Below, piece after piece: positions 48,641 to 59,381 of a stretch of 64,000 nucleotides of DNA (position 1 is the first letter of the stretch; each line of letters opens with the position of its first letter). Origin of the DNA: Polytrichum commune (Eukaryota; Streptophyta; Polytrichopsida; Polytrichales; Polytrichaceae); NCBI GenBank assembly GCA_950295325.1, contig OX485809.1:41943081-42007080 (forward strand), given 5' to 3'. The position numbers and the translations under genes are program-made. Below the pieces are notes generated by a model that was given only the letters and a program-made list of their open reading frames with translations, did no database searches and was not told the origin of the DNA.

Positions 48641-49046
48641 ATAGTGTCACTTTGTATGCACAATGAAGATACATAAGTATAAAAAAAAAACATTTATATT
48701 GAAGAAATATGCTTACAACATCACACTATGGAGTTTAAAAACATATTAAGTCCCATGATGATGGAAGTTGTCCATACAATAAAACTAGATTTTGGTTGTA
48801 GAAGGTTGGAGGTAATAATTGTGACCATGTATTATTTGGTGATCCTTCAATTAAGTACAAGATACAAGTGGTTGTCAAGCCGCTACAATGGAATAAAAAA
48901 ATACACGGAGAATTTTTTCAATCTCTTGGATTTTTTTGTATAACAATAGCATGCTTGATCATCCAATCACAAGTTAAAGAAAAAACTTGCTGTTTAGTAG
49001 CCAGAGCAAATTCGTCACTATTGTGTACTCATTCTTCTGCATGAGT

Positions 49047-49226
49047 GATCATACCATAGCGAAGTCCTAATTGGACCACAAATGTATGATGTCCTTCGTA
49101 AGTGGATTCATGTATAACATCGCGCCACCATACAAAAATAGTATAAAAAATCATTCCCGAGCCTAAACTGAGAAGAGTTCCACCTCCCGTAAAATAGTGC
49201 ATATACATAACACCACCAATGGTGCT
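49047..49226 (-). pseudogene. Nuclear copy of mitochondrial cox3 (NUMT), 60 codons
   Basis: On the minus strand the frame reads [20 protein letters not shown], then [16 protein letters not shown], then [18 protein letters not shown], an unmistakable stretch of cytochrome c oxidase subunit III (roughly residues 25-90 of the family). The parts upstream and downstream of it are missing, so it is a short internal piece. [14 protein letters not shown] and [20 protein letters not shown] agree with bryophyte/lycophyte cox3 better than with seed-plant cox3, as I remember them. It begins within five bases of the inner edge of the 1.54 kb right arm. Confidence 0.88.
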
Positions 49227-49230
49227 TCCC

Positions 49231-50774
49231 AAATGGACACTATGTTCAGTATCGAATATGTTGACTCCATAGCATCTTGTAGGAATGATTAGGATATAGC
49301 TTCCATTTAAGGGCTCAAATTTGATGTTACATGGGCGGCGGAGTGAAGTAGGTGCCAATTACCACCCCCCCCCCCCCAATATTTGTAGAGTAAGTTTACC
49401 AATTGCTTAAGTCAATTCACCTTGTGACAATGTTGAAGGTGGCCGAATCCATTATCAACTACCAAACTTTGATCGACTTGGATCTTTAAAGGTTATGAAA
49501 AATATTAAACTCATAAACCCTAAACCCTAAATTCATTACCATTGCCTCGTCGCCCGGTAGAATTAGGGCGTCACCCCAAGGTCTACACTAGCAAGCAACG
49601 TGTCGGGTCACTCCGACGAGGGGTGCGATACCTTATGTAACATAAGATTGTCACCTTACAAGCATAAGCAAATTATTCACACACATGAAATTCTTAGGAA
49701 AACCAACTAATATGGTAGAGATTTGACGTGGGTTGGGATTTAATGTGGGTTCTAGTGAATTGTTGTGGCCCACACTAATGGAATACTGTAGTTTCTAACA
49801 AAATGTCACCAAGTCATTTCCATTGATTGTGTGTTTGGCACATTGGCCAATTCATGTTGATCTTCCAAAGAGAGACACTACACAATAAGTTTGTAGTTCC
49901 CGAGTATATTTGTTAATGTTGAAGGGCATGGAGAGACGAAATCATCACACACACACAACGCGTTCGTCTCAGCCATCCAACAAGATAAACTGGACCCACT
50001 CCAGGTTAGTAAGCAATCCATCGCAAATGACTTGGATGGAACTAATTTGGGGTCTTCAAAGGTTATGGGATCCTGATTGTCATAAAAACGAATACTAGAA
50101 ACTCTGGGTTGCTTACTATTTTCAGGCTTTTATGTTGGACAAATGGGAGACATCCTTGTAAATAATAGCCTCTCTTCAAAGCGATGAAGTGCAGGGAGCT
50201 CTGTAACTTTAAAGTGTGTGTACATCCTTAACGAATGCCGGTGCAGAGGAGACTATCCCACTCCTGCTCACTGCCACACACTTCCAACTTCCATCACTAG
50301 CTTATATTATTTCATAATTTGGTCTTTTGTGGTGGCACACTGAGTTGGCCAGGCTTTTGCTGGATAAACTACTTGTTGCATCAGCGCTTCTCAATCACTG
50401 GAGTTGTAACTCAAGTTAGGGGAATCCAATTCACTCGAATTCCACTCGCTTTTGAAGCATGCATCTATAATTCACTCGATGCAGGTGGGTGGATCGAGTC
50501 TTAAAACGGTTCTACTTCTTCCCCCCAACTAGCCCACTCCTCCCAGGTTACGGCCGCTTTCCTCATGCTTTTTGGAGCTCGTAAGGATCTCTTGCTTATT
50601 GTGGAAGTGAACATTGTTGCGCTCGTTAATGGTCATGTACGTCTCCCAACTATGCTGGCTATTGAGCTCGGAATGGCCATCGCATCTTGAGCACGCAATC
50701 CAATCTCCTTAAAAACACATGTCGTTTTGGTGTCCGTCCTCGGAGCCATGCCAAAACCCATACCACCCAAATAC
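49231..50774 (-). repeat. Right arm of the near-perfect 1.54 kb inverted repeat
   Basis: This is the reverse complement of 41872-43414, differing at two places only. Its inner edge abuts the cox3 piece; its outer edge joins mid-integrase of the copia fossil. The arm therefore either inserted into that element or replaced part of it. Confidence 0.95.
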
Positions 50775-51059
50775 AAACGCCCTTGTTGGACAATGGTTTC
50801 ATGTGTAAACTGCATTAACCACAACTTCCCCCAAAACAATTTGTCGAGGTTTTGAACATAAAGTATACTCCTTGCTATCTCTATAATGTTACGATTCGCA
50901 CGCTCTGCCACTCCATTTTGTTGAGGTGTTTATGGGATAGACGCTGCTTCTCGATACCCTGATCCTTAAAAAAAATAGTTATATGCCTTGGAAACAAATT
51001 CCCCAGCATTATCCGACCAAAATGTTTTGATTTTGTGCTTTGATTATGTCTCTATGTGT

Positions 51060-51955
51060 TGCAACCCTTGCTAGTTTTCCTTAACTTAGCTTGACCGCTT
51101 TCCAACCTAGCAAGTGCCACGAGCGCTAACCTGCACATCCCACGCACATGCATGGTTAGCTCCCAAATTAAACCGCGGACCTTCAAGCTCATGGCTTGGT
51201 GACCAAACCCTCATACACATGCATTCGGGACTCTCCCCTTAGTAGGTAGCCAATGGCTAAGGTGGACTTCCATCCATGGAAGTCCACTCTTGAATTGATC
51301 ATTGTGTTGCCAAAACAACACTACAACTACCCGGAGCACATTGCCAAGTATGCTCCGGGAGGGTCGGTCAGCTAAGCCGCCTCACCCATATAAGCCTCTA
51401 GGACTTTGGGCGGGGCCCCTACCCCACCGTCAAGTATCCTTTTGTCTCTCTACAAGGGTTGGGGCCAAGTAGACATTTCCCCTTAGCCGTTGGGCTAGAA
51501 CCCCCCGGCAGCTTCAGACCACCATAACTTCTACATATGATGTCTGATGCTATCAAGCGACCACTCTATCATCATCTACTCTATGTTTAGATGCCAATGG
51601 ACCCCACACTTGTCCTTCAAGTTATGGCTCTACAAACCTTGGCAATTCCGGGCACCACACCCAGGTCATTGTTGTCCCAGGGTGTTGTCCCGGGACAGCG
51701 CCCCACTCAAATTGTCATATCTCCTAGCTCGCACATCCGATTGAGGTGTTCCTTAGCATTCTAGAATTCCGTTGCCATTAGCTATTCATAACTCATGGCC
51801 TTGCCCTCATGACTCTTAGTCTCTGTGGGTGAGAGGCGTTCTCAACGCCCGGGGCCCTCACCCACACTAAGAGTACTTGGGCCCTCTCACCAATGGCGAC
51901 ACAAGTCCTGGGTGTCACTCCGAGGTCCCCCTTGTGCCCATGGTGTTGCGGGCAC
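51060..51955. mobile_element. GC-richer insertion within the copia integrase region
   Basis: Copia integrase sequence ends abruptly on both sides of this block. Its composition is richer in G and C than the host element (for example GGCGGGGCCCCTACC near 51410), and it has no recognisable coding domain. It may be a solo LTR or a non-autonomous element of another family. No clear target duplication was found, so the edges are approximate. Confidence 0.55.
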
Positions 51956-53509
51956 TCCTCATGGAGAGGTGCGCGACACTATGAGTGCCTTGAACTCCTT
52001 GAACTTCTCAAAGCAATCCCCTTTGGATTTCAACGTATACAACCACACCTTATTTGAAAATTTCCAAGGCTTGATTGCTCGCCTCTCTCCCTCATTCGGA
52101 ATCGCAACCTTATGTTGTTTGCCTTGAATGAACGCTTCACAAAACAAAGAGGTTGTGAGCAATAAAACTTGTCAAAGTTCATACTACTTACCATGTTTTG
52201 GAGGGTATGAACACCCTTCATGTTCAAATGGCCAAGGCGGTGGTGCTAAAGTTCAAGTACATCATCTCCCATTGGAGATTGCACCAAGTTGGTCGCTTCC
52301 ACTTTGTGCACCTTCGCATATTAATTTCGTACAAATTGTATTCGCATGGCGCAACCGCAATGGCTTCACCACTGCAAGATTTCACAATGCATTTGTTGAG
52401 GTTAAATTGGACTTTTAAACCGTTCGACATAAGTTTGCTCACTGAGAACAAATTGGCATGCAATTGGGATACGTGAAACACATTTTTAATACGAATTGGA
52501 TTGATTTTACCTTTCAATATTGCTTTCATAAGAATATATCTCTTTCCGATAGCTAGAACAATATTTATATCACCCAAATGTACATTGCATAAAGTGATTA
52601 CCTCATACGTGTTAAATGCGGCCTTATGCGAAGTCTTGTGCTTAGAGGCACCCGAATCCATAATCCACTTGTACATACTCTTAGAACGTGTTTCATTACG
52701 TATTATAAATGTGTAGTTGTCATCGTCATTCGCATTCTTTGCGTGTTCTTGTTCTTTATTCTTTGTTTTGTAACAAAAACGCGCCATGTGGCTGAGTTTA
52801 TTACAATAGTAACACGATTTTGTGCCTTGGCACAAAAATGAGTTGTTATTTTTGTCTTGTTGCAACATCATGACGGCATCCTCACCTTGGGGTTCTTTAT
52901 CTTTGCGCTTCGACATTTCGTGCATCAAACATGTATTCACATAGTCTATCGTAAGTTCCTTCATCGGCATCATTTTCATGGCGGTGATCAAGTATTCGAA
53001 CGATGCCGACAAACTCTTGAGTAAGTGATGATAATGTCTTCGTCTCTCATGGATACCTCCAAACAAACGAGTTGGTCTGCGAGCGACTTGACCTTGTTGA
53101 CGTGGTCTAACAAGTGTTCTTTTTCTTACATCTTACATAAGAAAAACTTGCGATGAATGAAAAAATGTTAAACAATTTTTTTGTCTCATGAACATTACAA
53201 AGGGTCTTCCACTCCTCCACATGTCCTTTGTAACTCTTGATGTGCGCAAGTTGGTTGTCCGCCAAGTTGAGGCCAATGATAGACATGGCCTTCTTGAGGT
53301 GTCTTTGGTGTTCCTTTAACACATTGGGATCCGCATTAGAAGGTGGAGGTTTTTCGGATCCGTCTACAATATCCCAAAGATCCATGGATGCCAACAACAT
53401 TTTAATTTTAACATTTCAAATATTGAACTTTCTTTCATTGAACTTGTTAATGATTTTAGCGGCCTCGCTTTCAAATGATGTCATTGTATGCTCGGATATA
53501 CGGTAAAAT

Positions 53510-53880
53510 ACTCAAACAATATATTTCTTACCCTAAATGCCTTGCACTCTAAAATATCTCAAGTTAGATCTTTTACACCTCGTGAAAGTTCTTAAGGCAT
53601 TTAAATTATTCAAATAAGATCTTTTTTCACCTCAAATGCCTTACACTATCAAATCATTCAAATATGATTTCTTATATCTCAAGAGAGTTTGAAAAACACA
53701 CTCAAATTATTCAAATAAGATCTTCTTCATTTTGAATGTCTTACATTTTCAAATCATTCAAAGAAGATTGTCTACACCTCAAGAGAGTTCAAAAAACACA
53801 CTCAAATCATTCAAATAAGATCTCCTTCACTTCAAATGCGTCTTACATTTTCAAATAATCTTCTCACACTCAAGCCTCTC
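53510..53880. repeat. Tandem repeat (~110-120 bp units), first array of the copia leader
   Basis: Units contain TCAAAT(C/T)ATTCAAATAAGATC, TTCACNTCAAATGCCTTACA and CACCTCAAGAGAGTT-type blocks, repeated about three times with substitutions. The array lies just upstream (minus-strand sense) of the copia gag start. Confidence 0.75.
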
Positions 53881-53884
53881 AAAT

Positions 53885-54300
53885 CATGTGCTATTGGAGT
53901 CTAAATACCTTCAAAGCTCTAAAAAAAACACTTGAACTCTCAACATTCAAATCAAAACATTCAAAATCTAAACACCTCCAAGCTTCTCAACACTCATGTC
54001 TCTTACGTTATGTGTTATTGGAGTCTAAACACCTTCAAAACTCTCAAAGAAATTTTTGAATGCTAAAAACATTCAAGTCAGATGCTTTAAAATCTAAACA
54101 CCTCCAAACATTTCAAATAAGTATCTCAACACTCAAGTATCTCAAGTAATGTACTATTGGAGTCTAAACACCTTCAAAGCTCCTAAGAAAACCCCTTGAA
54201 CACTCAAAACATTCAAGTCAAATGTTTGAAGTCTATACACCTCCAAACCTCTCAAATAAACCTATCAAATAAACCTTTCAATACTTAAGAAACTCAAATC
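53885..54300. repeat. Tandem repeat (~124-139 bp units), second array
   Basis: TATTGGAGTCTAAA recurs at 53892, 54016 and 54155. Each copy is followed by ACCTTCAAA(G/A)CTC, a CATTCAA block and CTA(A/T)ACACCTCCAA. A partial unit ends near 54300. It shares the ACTCAA/ATTCAA vocabulary with the first array, so the two probably arose from one another. Confidence 0.8.
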
Positions 54301-54360
54301 ACATGTTCTTGCATCAAACATACATTCAAGCAAAAACAAAAACAAAAAAATATTTATAAC

Positions 54361-54740
54361 AAAAAAATGTGCCCTCGGACACCTCCAATGCTTCGAAGCG
54401 CCAACTTCTTATGATCCACTATGCGAACTCAAATGCAATCAAATCTCTAGGCACTTCACTTGCATGGTGGGCCCATAACCTTTTGGAATCAATAGGAGAT
54501 AAGATTGCAGAGGACAAGTATACAAAGCATAGACAAGCATAGACAAGTATACAAAGGTATATGAACAATGTTTGGAGTGAGATTGTCTCATGCTTTCCTT
54601 GCTTTGCCTTTTATTGTTTTTCTTCTCTTCATTGGTTCACGCAAATAATATGGAATAACTCATATTCCTCTTCAGACTAGCATGATAGCCTTATTCCAAT
54701 CCTATTCTTTTTCAATTTTTTTTTTTTTTTTTTTTTTTTT
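54361..54740. other. Spacer with T25 tract
   Basis: No gene is seen between the copia leader and copy A of the unrecognised family. A T25 run at 54716-54740 is flanked by CAAT and ATTG. It could be the poly(A) end of a retroposed copy on the minus strand or simple slippage. Confidence 0.4.
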
Positions 54741-55464
54741 ATTGAATATGAGAAGTCTAATGCTCTACCTTCTACAATAAAGACCTTACATTATTTATTA
54801 TCATACACATAACATGCTATCGTTGTCCAGTCTTCACTTGTTTGACATGGTCAAACATTAACCATGAACTTGCATGTCCCTTCCAACATGAATGTTTCAC
54901 CAACTTGACTTCATTGCTTGCAAGATCAAATGACATCTTGAAGACACATAATTTGTATTTTAATTGCCATGGGAGATGACTTCCATGCAAGGATTTGAGA
55001 CTATAGTGGTTTTTGAGCGCTATGATGCTCTCCATGGTACCCATGCCACTGCACATGAATTGTTTTGACATGAACACAAAATGTTGACATTCAGGCAATG
55101 AGTGTGTGGTGAACTTGTGCATAACAATTTCTAATGATGCTCCTTGAAGGTGATGGCCTCGACCTTGTGATAAATATTTAAAAAGGTCATATGGTGGAAA
55201 TTGTTTATTCACTACCATTATAATAGCTAAGTTTTTTTTTTTTTTTTTTTTTTTTGCAGTGAGTATTTTCATAACCTTACTAGCAACACATTGATATGCA
55301 ATGTCTAAAGACTTAGAACACGTGTTATTGGACACATGGTGGCCATGGAATCCTAGATGGATGCAAGCCTTGGACATCCCAAGTTTTGTGGAATGGACGT
55401 AAACAATGCACACATTGCACACAACAATGCATATTGGTTTAGAATGACATACCTTACACTCCAA
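54741..55464 (-). pseudogene. Unrecognised transposon-like protein, copy A (broken)
   Basis: The minus frame 55464-54817 (215 codons) shows a zinc-like C-x7-HH-x5-C motif (CIHLGFHGHHVSNNTC, residues 34-49), a K8 run encoded by an A tract, CVFKMSFD (near 54940), VKLVK and SSWLMFDHVKQVK. The next piece (WTTIACYVYD, then CKV) continues in a shifted frame near 54800. The same motifs recur in the same order in the copy at 58.6-61.4 kb, so this is a real protein family and not a chance frame. It ends near an A25 tract (54740-54716 on this strand). The function is not known; a DDE-type transposase is inferred from later motifs in the other copy. Confidence 0.65.
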
Positions 55465-58400
55465 CTTAGAGTTCTTTGGGGCCCTCGGGGGGTCACTCCC
55501 TTGTATTTAGTGGAAATACGTTCTTAGAGGGGAGGGGTATTACATTGAAGAAGGTAAATATTGTGGATCCAATATTCATTATTTTTGAGGACCTTATGGG
55601 TAGGTAAGCTGGGTTTTTTCTTTCTTTTTTCTTTTACATGGGCATATAGTACTTATAAGTTATATTTTTTTATTGACGTCATGTAAATTTCAACACGTAC
55701 ACATTTAAGATCTTAATTGACACATTGACACAACATGTACACAATTTAGCTTCCTAGTATATACTTTATTCACTCAAAACATACAGACATGGAAATGGTG
55801 ATAAAATGCTTTTGTTTAAAAACATATACAAATGCTTTCAAAATTTGTGTTTTAAAACACAATTGTATACAACACGTAACATTAGAACACGACCAACCAA
55901 CAACAATCACAAAGTTTGTTTAGGGTTTACACATTCATTTATGAAGCAATTTGTGTCATTATTCAAGTTCATATGGTTAAAGCTAAACAATATTGAGAGA
56001 ACTTAGAAGAGGTCACCATCTTCCCAATTGCAAAGAGAGTTCCATCTTTAGTGAATTGCATACATGGTTGGCTCCAATGAAAGGGGAGAACTGACTACTA
56101 GTTATAGATGAACTAATTGAGTTTGAGAAATAACCGGTTGAAGTTCAAAACTTTAGGAAAAGTACTGATCTTGTAAAATAATATCAACGCTTTTTGGTAT
56201 TTTGCATTTGGTAGTGTTGATGTTCTAGAGCTACCAATCTTATAATGTTGAGTTTGAGAAACAACCAGCTAGACTTGGAAACACTAGAATTTTGACCGAT
56301 TATACCCAAAAATCTTATGAGACATTGATTGGCTTTCATGAAAACGTTATCACTAAACTAAACTCCAAAAAAGATCCAAAACATCAAAGCTACGTACCAA
56401 ATGCAAATTGTTACAGAGGGTAAGGCACGATGCTTATTGAGTACAAATTGTTCTATTTTTGGCAATGAAGAAATTCTTTCCTTTCTCTTGGATGAGATGG
56501 AATGACAACTTTTTTCACATCACGTAGATTAAATCATGGGGAAAACATGAGTATAGATCACTAAGCTACACATATATCAAATCACATATTACAGATTGAG
56601 GAGGTACAATTGTAATTGGCGCTACAAATCCAAGATTATAGAACTAGGAGCTACACATCCTCCTCACACAACAAGGTCCTAAACCCTAAATTCCTACACT
56701 CCACAAGCAATCTTCAAAGCATATCAAAGCACAAAAAATAAAAATAAAAATACTTACAACCTAACCATGCCACCATGCCACCACACCACACTCAAAACTT
56801 GCACACCCCTATGAGCTCACACACACTTGTGAGCCACACAATGTACGAAAGAGATGGGTTGGAAATGAACCCCAGTTAGGGATCCGAAGAGGTTATTCCT
56901 CCTTCCTTATGGATTTTTTAATAGATGAAATATTGAATATTATGAATGAAATTAGTCTCACTATTTGGGATGTCCGAAGAGAGATTGTTGTCATTAGGCA
57001 AATAACATAAGGTCTCCCTAAGGTGTGGGGCCATAATATACATTATTTTAACCCCCCACCTTATTGATCCCTATGGTATGTTAGTTTCAAAATTTCTCTA
57101 ACACAATCAATTTGTAAACACCTTAATTTATACCATGAAGGTCGATATGTAGTTTGGTCTTTGTTGGAAGTAGACATTTTATAATTTTTAGGTCATAACT
57201 TTAAAGTGGACCCTATATTTGTTCTCACATAGTTTTTTGAAATATGGAAGTGACCCCCCACCCCCCCGGGGGGGCAGATGCTATACATCCGAAGAAACTC
57301 TATTGAGCCCCTCAAGCTTGCAATGAATCCTACATCTACTCCCAACATCAAAGAATCGAAAGGGCCAATGTACAATATTAATACCTTCAAGTAGTGGTCT
57401 AAATTTGGCATTTGTGTCACCGTCACCACACTTGGAAGGTCCAATAAAGTTTGGACTGGCATTGGAATTAGCAAGTGAGAACAATTTCAATTTTAAAGAC
57501 ATTGCAAACACGGTTTTTGATCAACAACCTCATAAGAACCCTAAATCTCAAGTTGCTCACATGAACGCCTCTTGTTGATGTCACCCCTTCCTCTATGTCG
57601 ACAAAATCTAAATGAAATCAAAACACTCAAATGTACCCATCTACCAAACAAGCAAAGAATAGAAATTACAAAAGATGAATCTTGAGATGGGCACACTTTA
57701 AGAGCGCGATTATTCGCATGTGCCTACTCTTGAACCTTGATCAATCAACCATCAATATTCACCAATTTTGGAAGAAGGTAAGAATTTACACATACATGAA
57801 AACTTTGGAGAGCTCCTACAAACCCTAATTGGGAACTCACAAAGCCAAACAAAATCTCCAAACCTGTCGGAACCCCTTCCCTTATCTAACCCGATGGATT
57901 ACATCCAACAACAAAGATACATCTATAAGATGTCATCCAATGGTGCTCATCCATACAATGACACTATGGTGTGAGCGGTGAACATAACTTCATGAGTGGT
58001 GAATATAAATCCATGAGCGATGAATATAAATCCACAAGCGGTGAAATGAAAATTTGTAATTTTTGTGACCTAAAACCATGGATGTCAATGAAATGAGTGA
58101 ATTTTTGGACCTATTACCACCATTTTGAGATGACAAGTGTGGATAATTGTCTTTTTGACTTATAATATATAAGATTAAAGTACCTCATTTTAGTAACAGA
58201 TAAAACATGTGAAAAAATAAACTGGCTCAACAAATTCTAAAATTGCAAATGTTCAAAATGATAATGATATATTCTTAAAATTATAGAAAATAGATAAAAT
58301 GAATAATAAGTTCACAACATAATGTCATTCATGTATGCATGAATTTCACAACATTTTATTTTTAAGTGGGATGTTGCTTAAACCACTAGGTAAATATTGT

Positions 58401-58619
58401 GGACAATAAACGATCAACTCCAAGGTCCCCAATAAAATGTACTACGAAACTAAAATGCGGTCAACAAATCTGTTGAGAAGAAAACGCTTTATCTCATTAA
58501 AGCTAAAAGATGTAGCATGAATCTTCATCACGTTGCATGTCACAACAAATATAATAAACATAGTACAAATGCTTGTAATTATAGTATTGTCTGTTCTTCT
58601 TGAATTTGATTATCATATG
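55465..58619. other. No gene recognised
   Basis: AT-rich DNA. A CCCCCCACCCCCCCGGGGGG stretch lies near 57247, and short direct repeats (GAGCGGTGAA / GAGTGGTGAAT / GAGCGATGAAT) near 57971-58045. Frames such as 57193-57511 have no motif. Parts may be remnants of the transposon family on either side. Confidence 0.45.
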
Positions 58620-59381
58620 TTGAAAATCGATGTAGGAGCACTCTGAAGAAGGACCTATGTTCACCTTGTATTCTTTGGCTTCACTCCGGTGCTTAGAGAT
58701 GAAGTCAATGACTGCTCCAATTTTAGGGCTAGGAACAAGAGTGACAATAAAGATTTCAGCATGAACACCAATATAACCAACAAGACAATGTGCAAAGAAA
58801 ATATAAATACTTACAAGATGAATATAACCTCCCCCTTGACGATAACAAAAATGCCACCATCCTAGCCATGCATCTAAAGCTGGAACATCGACGTGGGAGG
58901 TTGCTCCGCTAGAAAGCCATCATGAACGGATTACCAAATACCAGATGTTTGCCTTGTCCATTATTTTAATATCTTTGTACTGAGTACACATAAACTTGTG
59001 CTCATTCCTAAGCTCTGCCTTGATAAATTGGTTGGTAGCCCTTTGCATGCATTTGGTCAAGTGCAAGAAACAAAAACTTTATTTTCTTTATATTGGCATT
59101 GTTTTGTCACCGGTACCATAAATCTCACAAACAACATTTCAATTTGTTTGTGCACTGTCAGCCATGAACCCTATGAAGTTGACGGTGTGCACCCTCGTGC
59201 TCTATCATGACGCCATTAAATCCATGTCATAAGTAGGCTTGAACATCACGAGTTTCTGACATCATATCACAAAGAGCTAGAGTCATAACTTTGCAATAAT
59301 GAAAGTCATATATATGGTATGCGAAGGTCGTGTAACGTTTGATACGTTTTACGTGGTTGACCATGATCCATGCATCTTATA

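Larger units (their letters stand above)
50775..54360 (-). mobile_element. Ty1/copia retrotransposon fossil, truncated and broken
   Basis: On the minus strand, gag begins near 53480. Further gag sequence with a CCHC zinc knuckle (CYYCNKLSHMARFCY) and a protease with DSGA lie in 52224-53066. Integrase pieces lie at about 51960-52160 and 50775-51060 (the second with NGVAERANRNIIEIARSIL). Reverse transcriptase and RNase H are absent: the element stops at the arm of the inverted repeat. A GC-richer insertion of about 900 bp separates the integrase pieces. The 5' leader (53500-54360) is a tandem array. There are a handful of breaks; one 280-codon stretch is still open, so it is of moderate age. 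LTRs were not identified. Confidence 0.85.

Noticed and set aside
49232-49358. Continuation of the cox3 frame into the inverted-repeat arm
   Set aside because: The extra 44 residues do not match any part of cox3 that I know, and the other arm has them without cox3, so this is a chance in-frame join.
49910-50504. Identical open frames in both arms of the 1.54 kb repeat (for example 42548-42736 and 49910-50098)
   Set aside because: Identity follows from the duplication; the peptides show no motif.
54716-54740. A25/T25 tract as the poly(A) tail of a processed retrocopy
   Set aside because: No target duplication was seen and the upstream protein resembles a DNA-transposon product, so slippage is as likely.
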